Shown here in pieces: positions 35,571 through 43,974 of a stretch of 64,000 nucleotides of DNA. Numbering within the stretch: the stretch's first letter is position 1; each line of letters opens with the position of its first letter. The notes beneath the pieces were generated by a model. That model did no database searches and was not told where the DNA came from. It was given only the letters and a program-made list of their open reading frames with translations. Both the position numbers and the translations under genes were made by a program. Source of the DNA: Microbispora siamensis (GTDB lineage Bacteria > Actinomycetota > Actinomycetes > Streptosporangiales > Streptosporangiaceae); the NCBI RefSeq assembly GCF_016863095.1, contig NZ_BOOF01000002.1, positions 62,001 through 126,000 on the forward strand. The letters run 5' to 3'.

Positions 35571-36397
35571 TGCGCACTCCCCGCCTGGCTCTTGATGTAC
35601 TGGTCGAATTCGGCCTGCGGGACGAGCTTCACGGAGAACAGCATCTTGCTGTGGTCGGTGCCGCACAGCTCGGCGCATCGGCCGACGAAGACGCCCGTCT
35701 TGTTGAGCGTCGTGATCTGGAAGTGGTTGTGCACGTTGCCCGGGAAGACGTCCTGCTTGAACAGGAACGCCGGCACCCAGAACGAGTGGATGACGTCGGG
35801 CGAGTGCAGGTCGAACTGGACCTGGGTGTTGACCGGCAGCACGAGCTGCGGACCCTGCGGGTTCTCCGCGCTCTGCTTGCTGAGGTCCACCGGCACGCCC
35901 GCGACCACGGCCTTCTGGCCCTGGTACTCGGTCGTGAAACGCCAGCTCCACTGGTAGCCCTCGACGGCCACCTTGACCGGGGCGGCCTTGGTGATCCGCG
36001 TGATCTCGGTCTCGTCACGGGCCGTGAAGTAGAAGAAGACCGCGACCATGATGACCGGGACCACCGTGTAGAGGATCTCGATCGGCAGGTTGTAGCGCAC
36101 CTGCGGAGGAAGCTGATCGGGGCTGTTCTTCTTCTTCCGGTGGAAGATGCACGCCCAAAGGATCAGTCCCCAGACGACCACACCGGTGGCGAGAGCCGCG
36201 ATCCAGCTCCCGTTCCAGAGCGTCTGGACGATGCCGGCCTGCTTGGTGACACCTTCCGGCATGCCCCCACGGGACCACTGATCGATCGCCTGGTTGCTAC
36301 ACGCCGTCCCGGACGCCACCAGCAGCGCCACGGCGGCGGCTCCGGGCAACCGGCGGCGTGCCCACGGTCGCCGTGTCGTACGGCGGGTCGGACTCAC
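35567..36397 (-). CDS. ctaC: Cytochrome c oxidase (aa3) subunit II
   Basis: 276-residue subunit with the binuclear CuA centre. The N-terminus has an export signal ending VASGTAC, probably a lipoprotein site, followed by two TM helices (about 60-85 and 110-130). The cupredoxin domain has VIHSFWVP (His204) and [12 protein letters not shown] (Cys241, Glu243, Cys245, His249, Met252), a full CuA set. GTG 36397 is preferred over 36454, which adds polar residues before the signal. First gene of ctaC-ctaD-ctaF. Confidence 0.94.
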   Translation of the reverse strand: MSPTRRTTRRPWARRRLPGAAAVALLVASGTACSNQAIDQWSRGGMPEGVTKQAGIVQTLWNGSWIAALATGVVVWGLILWACIFHRKKKNSPDQLPPQVRYNLPIEILYTVVPVIMVAVFFYFTARDETEITRITKAAPVKVAVEGYQWSWRFTTEYQGQKAVVAGVPVDLSKQSAENPQGPQLVLPVNTQVQFDLHSPDVIHSFWVPAFLFKQDVFPGNVHNHFQITTLNKTGVFVGRCAELCGTDHSKMLFSVKLVPQAEFDQYIKSQAGSAQ

Positions 36398-36571
36398 GGA
36401 TCGCCTACCCCACAGATGAAGCCCAAGAGTTCCTCTCCTGGGCGGTTTTTCCAATTGACCCTTGGGTGAGACCGGCGCGAACCTTGCGGCCGGTCTGCCC
36501 TTTACTTGGTTGAGTTCACGCTGGGGGACACATTAGCGCGGACCGGCGCCGCCCCTCTGAGCAGCCCCCGT

Positions 36572-36577
36572 TAATGT
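36572..36577 (+). promoter_or_regulatory. -10 element, probable leaderless promoter of the cysteine desulfurase gene
   Basis: TAATGT followed by seven bases and GTG 36585. No SD precedes the start. Confidence 0.6.
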
Positions 36578-36584
36578 CCTAACT

Positions 36585-37718
36585 GTGGCCTACCTGGACG
36601 CGGCTTCGACCGAACCTCTCCATCCCGCGGCCCGTGACGCCTTGCTGGCGGCGATCGACGCCGGCTGGGCCGATCCCGCCCGCCTGTACGGCACGGCGCG
36701 CCGCGCCCAGATGTTACTGGAGCGCGCGAGGGCAGAGGTAGCCGAACTGATCGGCGCGCGGCCCGACGAGGTGTCGTTCACCTCGTCGGGGACGCAGGCC
36801 GTCCACCTGGGGGTGCTCGGCACGCTGGCCGGTCGCCGCCGGGCGGGGACCCGCCTGGTGGCGGGCGCCGTCGAGCACTCCAGCGTCCTGCACGCGGGCG
36901 CCCTCCACGAGCGCTCCGGCGGCGAGGTGGAGATCGTGGGCGTGAGCCGTACGGGCCGGGTGGACGCCGGCGCGTTCGCCGAGGCCGTCGCGCGGCCCGG
37001 CACGGCCCTGGCGTGCCTGCAGACGGCCAACCACGAGGTCGGGACCCTCCAACCGGTCGAGGAGGCGGCGCGGGCCTGCCGGGAGGCGGGCGTGCCGCTG
37101 CTGGTCGACGCCGCGCAGTCGGCGGGCCGCCTGCCGGTTCCCGGGGGCTGGTCGGTCCTCACCGCGAGCGCGCACAAGTGGGGCGGCCCGGCCGGGGTGG
37201 GCGTGCTGGCGGTGCGCAAGGGCGTGCGCTGGCGCTCGCCGCTGCCCGAGGACGAGCGGGAGCGGCGGCGCGTGCCGGGATTCGAGAACGTGCCCGCGAT
37301 CGTGGCCGCCGCGGCGGCGCTGCGCGCCCGGACGGAGGAGGCGGAGGCCGAGGGGCGGCGGCTGTCCGCCCTGGTCGACCGGATCCGCGCCGAGGTGCCC
37401 CGCCTGGTGCCCGACGTGGAGGTCGTCGGCGACCCGGTCCTGCGGCTGCCGCACGTCGTGACGTTCTCCTGCCTGTACGTCGAGGGCGAGGCGCTGCTGA
37501 CCGAGCTCGACAAGGCCGGTTTCGCCGTCTCGTCCGGCAGCTCCTGCACGGCGAGTACGCTTCGTCCATCGCACGTTCTGGAGGCAATGGGCGTGCTTAC
37601 GCATGGGAATGTGCGGGTATCGCTGCCCCGTGGCGTGTCCGAGGACGACATCGATCGTTTCCTCGCGGTGCTCCCGGACATCGTGCGGCGGATCCGGTCG
37701 AGCTTGGGGGTGCACTGA
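36585..37718 (+). CDS. Cysteine desulfurase (NifS/IscS class V aminotransferase)
   Basis: 377-residue PLP enzyme that removes sulfur from cysteine as a persulfide. PLP residues His98 (VEHSS), Asp175, Gln178 and Lys198 (SAHKWGG) are in place, and the persulfide Cys321 is in SSGSSCTAS, a short-loop arrangement like NifS/IscS. It is smaller than the main SUF enzyme. The next gene, a TusA-like carrier, overlaps its stop (TGATG), so sulfur probably passes from Cys321 to TusA for tRNA thiolation or cofactor synthesis. Leaderless start. Confidence 0.9.
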   Translation: MAYLDAASTEPLHPAARDALLAAIDAGWADPARLYGTARRAQMLLERARAEVAELIGARPDEVSFTSSGTQAVHLGVLGTLAGRRRAGTRLVAGAVEHSSVLHAGALHERSGGEVEIVGVSRTGRVDAGAFAEAVARPGTALACLQTANHEVGTLQPVEEAARACREAGVPLLVDAAQSAGRLPVPGGWSVLTASAHKWGGPAGVGVLAVRKGVRWRSPLPEDERERRRVPGFENVPAIVAAAAALRARTEEAEAEGRRLSALVDRIRAEVPRLVPDVEVVGDPVLRLPHVVTFSCLYVEGEALLTELDKAGFAVSSGSSCTASTLRPSHVLEAMGVLTHGNVRVSLPRGVSEDDIDRFLAVLPDIVRRIRSSLGVH

Positions 37719-38032
37719 TGTGGCGCAGACGGACGGGCGGCGCCCGGCGGTCTCCCGAGGCGGCTCAGGCCGAGCCCGCCGAGCCGGTCCAGCCGGCGGA
37801 GCCGCCCGCGCTGACCATCGACGCGCTGGGCCGCAAGTGCCCGATCCCGATCATCATGCTGGCCGAGCGGATCAACCAGGTGGCGACGGGCGGCGTGGTC
37901 GCCGTGCTGGCCGACGACCCCGCCGCGTTCACCGACGTCCCGGCCTGGTGCCGGTTGAAGTCACACGAGCACGTGGGGAGCTACGAGCTGCCCCAGGGCG
38001 GCTGGTCCATCCACGTGCGCCGCAACTACTGA
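37718..38032 (+). CDS. TusA/SirA-like sulfur carrier protein
   Basis: 104 residues. A polar Pro/Ala/Glu-rich N-terminal extension (1-30) precedes the ~75-residue TusA fold. TIDALGRKCPIPIIMLAE has the invariant sulfur-binding Cys41 in a CPxP motif, and the C-terminal strand ends GGWSIHVRR. The ATG overlaps the desulfurase stop by one base, so expression is coupled. It should accept persulfide sulfur from its partner; the final acceptor is unknown. Confidence 0.88.
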   Translation: MWRRRTGGARRSPEAAQAEPAEPVQPAEPPALTIDALGRKCPIPIIMLAERINQVATGGVVAVLADDPAAFTDVPAWCRLKSHEHVGSYELPQGGWSIHVRRNY

Positions 38033-38042
38033 GAGCGTGTTC

Positions 38043-39029
38043 TCAGGCGTAGTGGCAGCGGGCGTGGGCGCCGACCTCCTCGGCCGCGCCGGCGCCGTAC
38101 GCCGCGGCGAAGCGCTCCAGGAAGACGCGCTGGCTCAGCTCGTACTCCTGGCAGCCGACCCGCTCGAGCACGTGGGTGGCGGTGAGGTTGCCGATCTGGC
38201 CGCAGCGCTCCAGTGAGAGCCCCCAGGCGAGGCCCGCGAGGAACCCGGCGCGGAAGGCGTCGCCGACGCCGGTGGGGTCGGCCTTGCCCAGCTCGGGAGC
38301 CGGCGAGATGTGCAGCGACGGCTCGCCCTTGCGGTCGATCCTGGCGCCCTTGGGCCCGAGGGTGGTCACCCGGACGCCGACCCGGTCGAGGATCTCCTCA
38401 CCGGACCAGCCGGTCTTCTGCTCGATCAGCCCGAGCTCGTAGTCGTTGCTGAACAGGTACGCCGCGCCCTCCACGAGCTGGCGGATCTCCTCGCCCGGCA
38501 TGCGGGCGAGCTGCTGCGACGGGTCGGCCGCGAACGGGATGCCCCTCTGACGCGCCTCGTCGGTGTGCCGGAGCATCGCCGCCGGGTCGTTGGGGCTGAT
38601 CAGGACGAGGTCGAGCCCGCCGAGACGCTCGGCGATCGGGCCCAGCTCGATCTCCCTCGCCTCGGCCATCGCACCGGTGTAGAACGAGGCGATCTGGTTG
38701 TGGTCCTCGTCCGTCGTGCACAGGAAGCGCGCCGTGTGGTGCAGCTCGGAGATGTGCACCGAGTCGCAGTCGACGCCGTGGCGCTCCAGCCAGGAGCGGT
38801 AGTCGGCGAAGTCGGTGCCGACGGCGCCGACGAGGATGGGGGTGAGCCCCAGGCAGCCCATGCCGAAGGCGATGTTGGCCGCGCATCCGCCACGGCGGAT
38901 CTGCAGATCGTCGACGAGGAACGACAACGACACCCGGTCGAGCTGCTCGGCGATGAGCTGGTCGCCGAAGCGGCCGGGGAACGTCATCAGGTGGTCGGTG
39001 GCGATGGAGCCGGTGACGGCGATGCGCAC
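38043..39029 (-). CDS. PfkB-family kinase, adenosine-kinase-like
   Basis: 328-residue sugar/nucleoside kinase. RRGGCAANIAFGMGCLG is the substrate-side PfkB motif, and DPTGVGDAFRAGF (Asp251-, catalytic Asp257) replaces the usual DTxGAGD; this form and the overall sequence resemble the mycobacterial adenosine kinase rather than fructokinases. The likely reaction is adenosine plus ATP to AMP, a purine-salvage step, but a sugar substrate cannot be excluded. It converges with the TusA gene (11 nt apart). Confidence 0.82.
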   Translation of the reverse strand: MRIAVTGSIATDHLMTFPGRFGDQLIAEQLDRVSLSFLVDDLQIRRGGCAANIAFGMGCLGLTPILVGAVGTDFADYRSWLERHGVDCDSVHISELHHTARFLCTTDEDHNQIASFYTGAMAEAREIELGPIAERLGGLDLVLISPNDPAAMLRHTDEARQRGIPFAADPSQQLARMPGEEIRQLVEGAAYLFSNDYELGLIEQKTGWSGEEILDRVGVRVTTLGPKGARIDRKGEPSLHISPAPELGKADPTGVGDAFRAGFLAGLAWGLSLERCGQIGNLTATHVLERVGCQEYELSQRVFLERFAAAYGAGAAEEVGAHARCHYA

Positions 39030-39123
39030 GGGGTCATTCTCCTCGTTGTCAGCATCAGGGAGACAGGGGCGGGGACGTTGATCCCGCCGAACCTACTGAG
39101 CGTACCGTCTCGGGACATGACGA

Positions 39124-39153
39124 CGCCCCGCACGGAGGAATCCGTACGGGGCG
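39124..39153. terminator. Hairpin between the IscA gene and the kinase gene
   Basis: CGCCCCGCACGGA (39124-39136) and TCCGTACGGGGCG (39141-39153) pair over 13 bp with one mismatch and a GGAA loop, downstream of the IscA gene (minus strand). Confidence 0.7.
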
Positions 39154-39208
39154 CCCGATGCATGCTCCATCGCACGCGGGCCCGGCGTCGCCGGACGCGC
39201 GCTCGCCG

Positions 39209-39562
39209 TCAGTTGAACGAGTCGCCGCAGGCGCAGGACCCGGTCGCGTTGGGGTTGTCGATGGTGAAGCCCTGCTTCTCGATGGTGTCCACGAAGTCGA
39301 CCGTGGCACCGATGAGGTACGGCGCGCTCATCCGGTCGGTGACGACGTTCACGCCGCCGAAGGTGGAGACCACGTCGCCGTCCATCGACCGGTCGTCGAA
39401 GAAGAGCTGGTAACGCAGGCCGGAACAGCCACCCGGCTGGACCGCCACCCGGAGCTGCAGCCCTTCCTCGCCCTGCTGCTCGAGCAGGCTCTTGACCTTG
39501 GCGGCGGCCGCGTCAGTCAGGATCAGGCCCTGCTGCGTGGTCTCGCTGCTCTCAACCGTCAT
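39209..39562 (-). CDS. erpA: HesB/IscA-type iron-sulfur carrier (ErpA-like)
   Basis: 117-residue A-type carrier that delivers Fe-S clusters to target enzymes. The three conserved cysteines are Cys46 (GGCSGLRY), Cys110 and Cys112 (GSCACGDS). The fold is complete. It faces nadA divergently; quinolinate synthase is a [4Fe-4S] enzyme and LipA in this window is another likely client, so the position is functionally sensible. Clear start with no competing ATG upstream. Confidence 0.92.
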   Translation of the reverse strand: MTVESSETTQQGLILTDAAAAKVKSLLEQQGEEGLQLRVAVQPGGCSGLRYQLFFDDRSMDGDVVSTFGGVNVVTDRMSAPYLIGATVDFVDTIEKQGFTIDNPNATGSCACGDSFN

Positions 39563-39719
39563 GTGCTGACTCCCGCGTCTGCGCCAACCGCCCTTCGGGG
39601 CGGTCGATTGGTTCTGACGTCCTACCTAGACGCTACCAACACCCGTGAAGCCCTACACATTCCACGTGCCCCACGGGCAACCGCGCGACGAACCAGGCGA
39701 TGCGATATGTAATGATTAG

Positions 39720-39734
39720 TCGTCAGTTAGACGA
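39720..39734. promoter_or_regulatory. Inverted repeat in the nadA promoter region
   Basis: TCGTC (39720-39724) and GACGA (39730-39734) flank AGTTA inside an AT-rich stretch (GATATGTAATGATTAG) about 25 bp before nadA. Position and symmetry suggest an operator overlapping the promoter; the regulator is unknown. Confidence 0.4.
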
Positions 39735-39757
39735 TAAGTCCCCGAGGGGGTGTGGTC

Positions 39758-40912
39758 GTGACGATCACCGAGACCGGCCTTCCGCTCTTCATCCTCGGCC
39801 GGGACACCGACCCGCACAGCGAACGCGGCGTCGACTGCCCGGGCGAGCTGCCTCCCGCGTCCGATCCGACCCTCGTGGAGCGCGCCCGCGTGGCCAAGGA
39901 GCGGCTCGGCGACCGGTTGTTCGTGCTCGGTCACCACTACCAGCGTGACGAGGTCATCCAGTTCGCGGACGTGACCGGCGACTCGTTCAAGCTCGCCCGC
40001 GAGGCCGCCGCCCGGCCCGAGGCGGAGTACATCGTGTTCTGCGGTGTCCACTTCATGGCCGAGTCCGCCGACATCCTGACCAGTGACGCGCAGAAGGTGG
40101 TGCTCCCCGACCTGGCCGCCGGCTGCTCGATGGCCGACATGGCGACCTTCACCCAGGTCGAGGACTGCTGGGACGCCCTGGAGGACGCCGGCATCGCCGA
40201 CCGGGTGGTGCCGATCACGTACATGAACTCCAGCGCGGACATCAAGGCGTTCTGCGGACGGCACGGCGGCGCGGTGTGCACCTCCTCGAACGCCAGGCGC
40301 GCCCTCGACTGGGCCTTCGAGCAGGGCGAGAAGGTGCTGTTCCTGCCCGACCAGCACCTGGGCCGCAACACGGCCGTGCTGGAGATGGGGCTGTCGCTGG
40401 ACGACTGCGTGGTCTACAACCCGCACCGCCCGAACGGCGGCCTCACCCGGGAGCAGCTGGAGAACGCGAAGATGATCCTGTGGAAGGGCCACTGCTCGGT
40501 CCACGGGCGCTTCTCCGCGGCGTGCGTGGACGAGGTGCGGGCCCGCATCCCCGGGGTGAACGTGCTCGTGCACCCCGAGTGCCGCCACGAGGTCGTGACC
40601 AAGGCGGACTTCGTCGGCTCGACCGAGTACATCATCCGCAAGCTGGAGGAGGCCCCGGCCGGGTCCTCCTGGGCCGTCGGAACGGAGCTGAACCTGGTGC
40701 GCCGCCTGGCCGGCCGGTTCCCCGACAAGACCATCACGTTCCTCGACAGGACCGTCTGCTACTGCTCCACCATGAACCGCATCGACCTGCCGCACCTGGT
40801 GTGGGCGCTGGAGTCGCTGGCCGACGGCGAGGTCGTCAACCAGATCACGGTCGACGCGGACACCACCCACTGGGCCAAGGTCGCCCTCGACCGCATGCTC
40901 GCCCTGCCCTAG
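39758..40912 (+). CDS. nadA: Quinolinate synthase A
   Basis: 384-residue [4Fe-4S] enzyme that condenses iminoaspartate and dihydroxyacetone phosphate to quinolinate for NAD synthesis. Conserved blocks: LGHHYQRDEV, VFCGVHFMAESADIL, GHCSVHGRF, HPECRHEV and VCYCSTMNRI; the cysteines in the second, third and last blocks are the expected cluster ligands. GTG 39758 has GAGGGGG 7 nt upstream; GTG 39752 is too close to it. nadB and nadC are not adjacent in this window. It converges with, and its TAG overlaps, the LysR pseudogene. Confidence 0.94.
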   Translation: MTITETGLPLFILGRDTDPHSERGVDCPGELPPASDPTLVERARVAKERLGDRLFVLGHHYQRDEVIQFADVTGDSFKLAREAAARPEAEYIVFCGVHFMAESADILTSDAQKVVLPDLAAGCSMADMATFTQVEDCWDALEDAGIADRVVPITYMNSSADIKAFCGRHGGAVCTSSNARRALDWAFEQGEKVLFLPDQHLGRNTAVLEMGLSLDDCVVYNPHRPNGGLTREQLENAKMILWKGHCSVHGRFSAACVDEVRARIPGVNVLVHPECRHEVVTKADFVGSTEYIIRKLEEAPAGSSWAVGTELNLVRRLAGRFPDKTITFLDRTVCYCSTMNRIDLPHLVWALESLADGEVVNQITVDADTTHWAKVALDRMLALP

Positions 40913-41903
40913 CCGTAGCGGACCGCGGCCGTACCGGCACGGCCGCGGTCCATCCGATGAGCCGCGAAGCTCGCATGGTCGGTGTCGGGGAGCCAGTCCC
41001 GGCCGGGTGTGTATTCCAGCCAGCGCCGGGCTCGCCCGGCGTCGGCGAAGCCGCGCAACAGGGCGTCGAGCAGCGGGTGACCGTAGGACTCGCGCCAGGC
41101 CAGCGACCACGCGTACAGCGGGGTCGGCGCCGTGAGCGCGATCGAGCGCAGGCCCGCATGATCGGGCAGCGGCGCGTCCGCCGGGAAGAGCGTGAAGCAC
41201 GAGGCGTCGTCGCGGATCCGCCGGACGAGGTGGTCCAGGCCCAGGTTGGGGCCGTCCTGCCGCCGGGTGATCCCGAACTCGTCACCGAAGCGGCGGAGGA
41301 AGTCCAGGCGGCTCAGCTCCGCCGGGCACCACAGTGTGCTGTCGCGCAGGTCGGCCGGGCGCAACTCGTCGGCTCCGGCCAGCGGATGGGCCGCGCCGAC
41401 CACCGCGTCGACGGGCTCCAACCGCACCAGTCGCCGAGTGAGACCCGCGTCGCCGCCGTCCGGCAGCGGATGCACTCGCCCGAATCCCAGATCGGTGTCA
41501 CCGTTCAGTAAGGACCGTGCGACCGACGGCCAGTCCCGGCCCGGGCCTGGTTCCAGGCGCACCCCGCCGAGCGCCTCCGCCGCCTGGGCGACGGTCCGCA
41601 TCGGCGCGTAAAGATGACCCCACGTGTCGATCCGTACGACGGGCGGGGCGCCCGTCACCGCCGCGACCGCGTACTCGCCCGCCGCGAGCGCCCGCCGCGC
41701 GGCGGGCAGAAACCGTTCCCCGGCCTCGGTCAGCCGGACGCCGCCCTCACGCTCGAACAGACGTACGGCAGCAGCGTCTCCAGGCGCGCGACGCGCTTGG
41801 ACAGCGCCTGCTGGCTGATGCCGAGGTGTTCGGCGGCACGCCCGAAATGCAGCCTCTCCGCGGTCTCGGCGAACGCACGGACCAGGACGAGGTCAAGATC
41901 CAT
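40909..41903 (-). pseudogene. LysR-family regulator broken by a one-base frameshift
   Basis: The 5' part encodes a normal LysR helix-turn-helix from ATG 41903 (MDLDLVLVRAFAETAERLHF, ISQQALSKRVARLETLL). Near 41765-41768 the frame is lost: frame one runs to PYVCSSVRAASG and stops, while the next frame resumes at once with LFEREGGVRLTEAGERFL and continues through the full effector domain to 40909. One missing base restores the usual LETLLxVRLFEREGG junction and a 331-residue protein. It would have regulated the divergent oxidoreductase at 42015, itself only a remnant. A sequencing error is the alternative. Confidence 0.82.
40920..40951 (+). terminator. Hairpin after nadA, inside the end of the LysR pseudogene
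   Basis: GGACCGCGGCCGT (40920-40932) and ACGGCCGCGGTCC (40939-40951) are exact inverted copies, loop ACCGGC, starting 7 nt after the nadA stop. Confidence 0.75.
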
Positions 41904-42014
41904 GCCGCTGAGCATAGGTGACAACCCGGCGTTGTCGGGCGCGTGGACGCGTTGTTGGCCCGGCCCCGTCCCCAACGGTGAAGTTGCCTCAGGCGCCACG
42001 ATGAGGCGACAACG

Positions 42015-42110
42015 ATGAGGGCGTACATCCCGGCCGGGGACCCCGCCGAGCCGGTCGTGCTCGCCGACGTCCCCGAACCGGCTCCGGGTGCGAACGAGGC
42101 GCCGGTGAAG
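42015..42110 (+). pseudogene. Remnant of a zinc-binding/quinone oxidoreductase N-terminus
   Basis: ATG 42015 opens with MRAYIPAGDPAEPVVLADVPEPAPG, the typical start of MDR-superfamily NADPH:quinone reductases, but similarity ends after about 32 residues and the frame then crosses the ribosome-binding site of the next gene. The Rossmann domain and everything else are missing. Divergent from the LysR pseudogene, it looks like the deleted target gene of that regulator. Confidence 0.65.
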
Positions 42111-42138
42111 GGCGAAGTACGAGCGAAGGAGCAGGACC

Positions 42139-42582
42139 ATGACCACCACCGACCCCAGGGCAGTCGTCGTCCGCTACGTCGAGGCCGTCCGCGACGGCGA
42201 CGCCGGCGTCATCTACGACAGCTTCGCCGCTGACGCCACCTGGCACTACCCGGGCGACCTGCCTATCTCCAAGACCTGGCACGGCCGCGACGCGATCGTC
42301 GACGACTTCCTCGGCGGCATGGGGCAGATCCTCGTCCCGGGCAGCATGACGATCGAACTGGTCGGCACTATCGCCGAAGGAGACCGCGTGGTCGCCGAGT
42401 GGACGTCCAAGGCGGACACCGTTTTCGGCACCGTCTACGACAACCGCTGCATCGGTGTCTTCACCGTCCGCGACGGCAAGATCACCTCCGTCGTCGAGTA
42501 CAGCGACACCCGGCACGTCGCCGCGGCGCTCTTCCCCGGCCATGTGGCCCCCGTGCTCGCCCGCACGGTCCAGGCCCCCTGA
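42139..42582 (+). CDS. SnoaL-like (NTF2-fold) protein
   Basis: 147-residue cone-shaped NTF2-like protein. VVRYVEAVRDGDAGVIYDSFAADATWHYPG is the standard opening, WHGRDAIVDDFL and the DGKITSVVEYSDT strand pair follow. Members are isomerases, hydrolases or binding proteins; catalytic role undecided. AAGGAG lies 7 nt before the ATG. It was probably downstream in the lost oxidoreductase transcription unit and survives with its own ribosome-binding site. No disabling change seen. Confidence 0.83.
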   Translation: MTTTDPRAVVVRYVEAVRDGDAGVIYDSFAADATWHYPGDLPISKTWHGRDAIVDDFLGGMGQILVPGSMTIELVGTIAEGDRVVAEWTSKADTVFGTVYDNRCIGVFTVRDGKITSVVEYSDTRHVAAALFPGHVAPVLARTVQAP

Positions 42583-42591
42583 CCGGACACA

Positions 42592-42637
42592 CCCGTGCCC
42601 CGACCGGCAAGGTTCCGGTCGCCGGGAGGGACACGGG
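42592..42637. terminator. Compound hairpin between convergent genes
   Basis: CCCGTG (42592-42597) pairs with CACGGG (42632-42637), and inside it CGACCGG (42601-42607) with CCGGTCG (42615-42621). It lies 10 nt after the SnoaL-like stop and just before the convergent stop at 42645. Confidence 0.65.
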
Positions 42638-42644
42638 ATCGGCG

Positions 42645-43397
42645 CTAGATGCGGGCGCGCTCGCGCCAGAACCGCAGCAGCTCGTCGTCGCCGTGGACCG
42701 CGTCGGGCTCGCGCCGGTTCCACAGCGTCAGCATCAGGTCCCCGGCCGTCGGCGTGCGTACGATGACGTCGGCGGGGCCTTCGGACCTCTCGTAGGTGAA
42801 CCCCTCGGGAGTGAGCCGCACGAGCCAGGCGAGACCGGTCCCGGTCCGCCAGGAGATCGCCTCCCCGTCGCCCCGCAGCTCGGCGAGTAGGGGCCGCCAC
42901 CGGGCGTACGGCAGCAGGTCGAAGAACTCTTCCACGCCGTCGAGCGCGACGTCTTCGTCCATCTTGGGGGCGATCCCGAGGGCGATCTCGGCGTCCACAC
43001 GGTGGACGACGGTCTCGTGGAGCTGGCGGCGGGACCAGAACCGAGCCCGCCGGGACCTGTCTCCCGCCCATCCCCACACCTCGGTGTCCGGGTCGCGGCT
43101 CTTCAGCGCCTCGGCGAGCTGGACGGCTCCCGCCTCCAGCCAGTCCGCGTGGCCGGCGAAGTCCTCGGGGAACCCGTGGTCCATCGCGGCGCGGTCGTAT
43201 CGGCGGTCGGCGGCGTCCCGCACCATCGCGGCGGCCCACCGGTGCACGGCGCCGGTGTGCTCGACCAGTTCCCTGAGGTCCCACCCCGGACAGGTCGGCA
43301 CGGGCGTGGTCCCGTCCCGTCCCCGTACCACCTCGGCCATCCGGCCGATCTCCGCGGCCGCGGCCTCGGTGTGCCGCAGGTGGGTCCACTCGGTCAT
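42645..43397 (-). CDS. Mycothiol-dependent maleylpyruvate isomerase-type (DinB-fold) protein
   Basis: 250 residues of the TIGR03083-type family. The N-terminal four-helix domain has CPGWDLRELVEHTGAVHRW (first metal His) and RQLHETVVHRVDAEIALG, giving the His-x3-..His/Asp metal set; a C-terminal SCP2-like domain (about 165-250) follows with GPADVIVRTPTAGDLMLTLW. Known members use mycothiol as cofactor. Substrate unknown. AGGAG lies 6 nt before the ATG. The psp operon ends just upstream in genome order on the same strand. Confidence 0.85.
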   Translation of the reverse strand: MTEWTHLRHTEAAAAEIGRMAEVVRGRDGTTPVPTCPGWDLRELVEHTGAVHRWAAAMVRDAADRRYDRAAMDHGFPEDFAGHADWLEAGAVQLAEALKSRDPDTEVWGWAGDRSRRARFWSRRQLHETVVHRVDAEIALGIAPKMDEDVALDGVEEFFDLLPYARWRPLLAELRGDGEAISWRTGTGLAWLVRLTPEGFTYERSEGPADVIVRTPTAGDLMLTLWNRREPDAVHGDDELLRFWRERARI

Positions 43398-43412
43398 GAA
43401 GGCTCCTGTAGG

Positions 43413-43961
43413 TCAGAGGCCGGGTGCGCCCCAGACGGGAAACCAGCTCGCGAGCTCGGGCTCGATGGTGAGCTCGCGGTCCAGGACCCCGCGCACCTGC
43501 AGTTCCAGCGCGTTGTCGCGGCGCGGTTCGCCGATGGGGGCGAAAGGGTAGAACGTGCCGCGCTTGTAGAGATACACGATCGCCAGCTTCCTGTGGGAGG
43601 GGTCGGCGAAGGTGACGAGCGAGCACAGCAGCGACGGGCCGAACCCGGCCGACTCCAGGGACGAGTTGGCGGCGTGCAGGTCGGTCACGAGCCCGGCGAC
43701 GTCGGGGTTGCGCACCTGCAGCCAGGTGTAGCCGTAGGAGTCCCGGGAGACCTCGACCTTGCCCATCAGGGCCTCGATGTCCTGTTCGAGCCGGGCGAAG
43801 GCGCCGCCCTCGGCGGCGCGGAAGCACACCGAGCCGGTTCCCGCCGGGGCGAAGCCGGTGGCGGCCTGCAGCGTGACGGCGGCCGACGGCAGGGCGAACA
43901 GCGCGTCCAGGTCGGGCCTGGCGGGCTTGGAACGGCCGAGCAGGGCGTCGAACCAGCCCAT
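43413..43961 (-). CDS. pspAB: Psp-associated protein PspAB
   Basis: 182-residue cytosolic protein with the PspAB opening MGWFDALLGRSKPARPDLDALF and a later SYGYTWLQVRNPDVAGLV block. PspAB accompanies PspA and PspAA in actinobacteria and archaea; function unknown, presumably in membrane-stress control. GAGGGG lies 7 nt before the ATG at 43961. It is the last gene of pspA-pspAA-htpX-pspAB, 13 nt after htpX. Confidence 0.88.
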   Translation of the reverse strand: MGWFDALLGRSKPARPDLDALFALPSAAVTLQAATGFAPAGTGSVCFRAAEGGAFARLEQDIEALMGKVEVSRDSYGYTWLQVRNPDVAGLVTDLHAANSSLESAGFGPSLLCSLVTFADPSHRKLAIVYLYKRGTFYPFAPIGEPRRDNALELQVRGVLDRELTIEPELASWFPVWGAPGL

Positions 43962-43974
43962 CAGCGCCCCCTCA

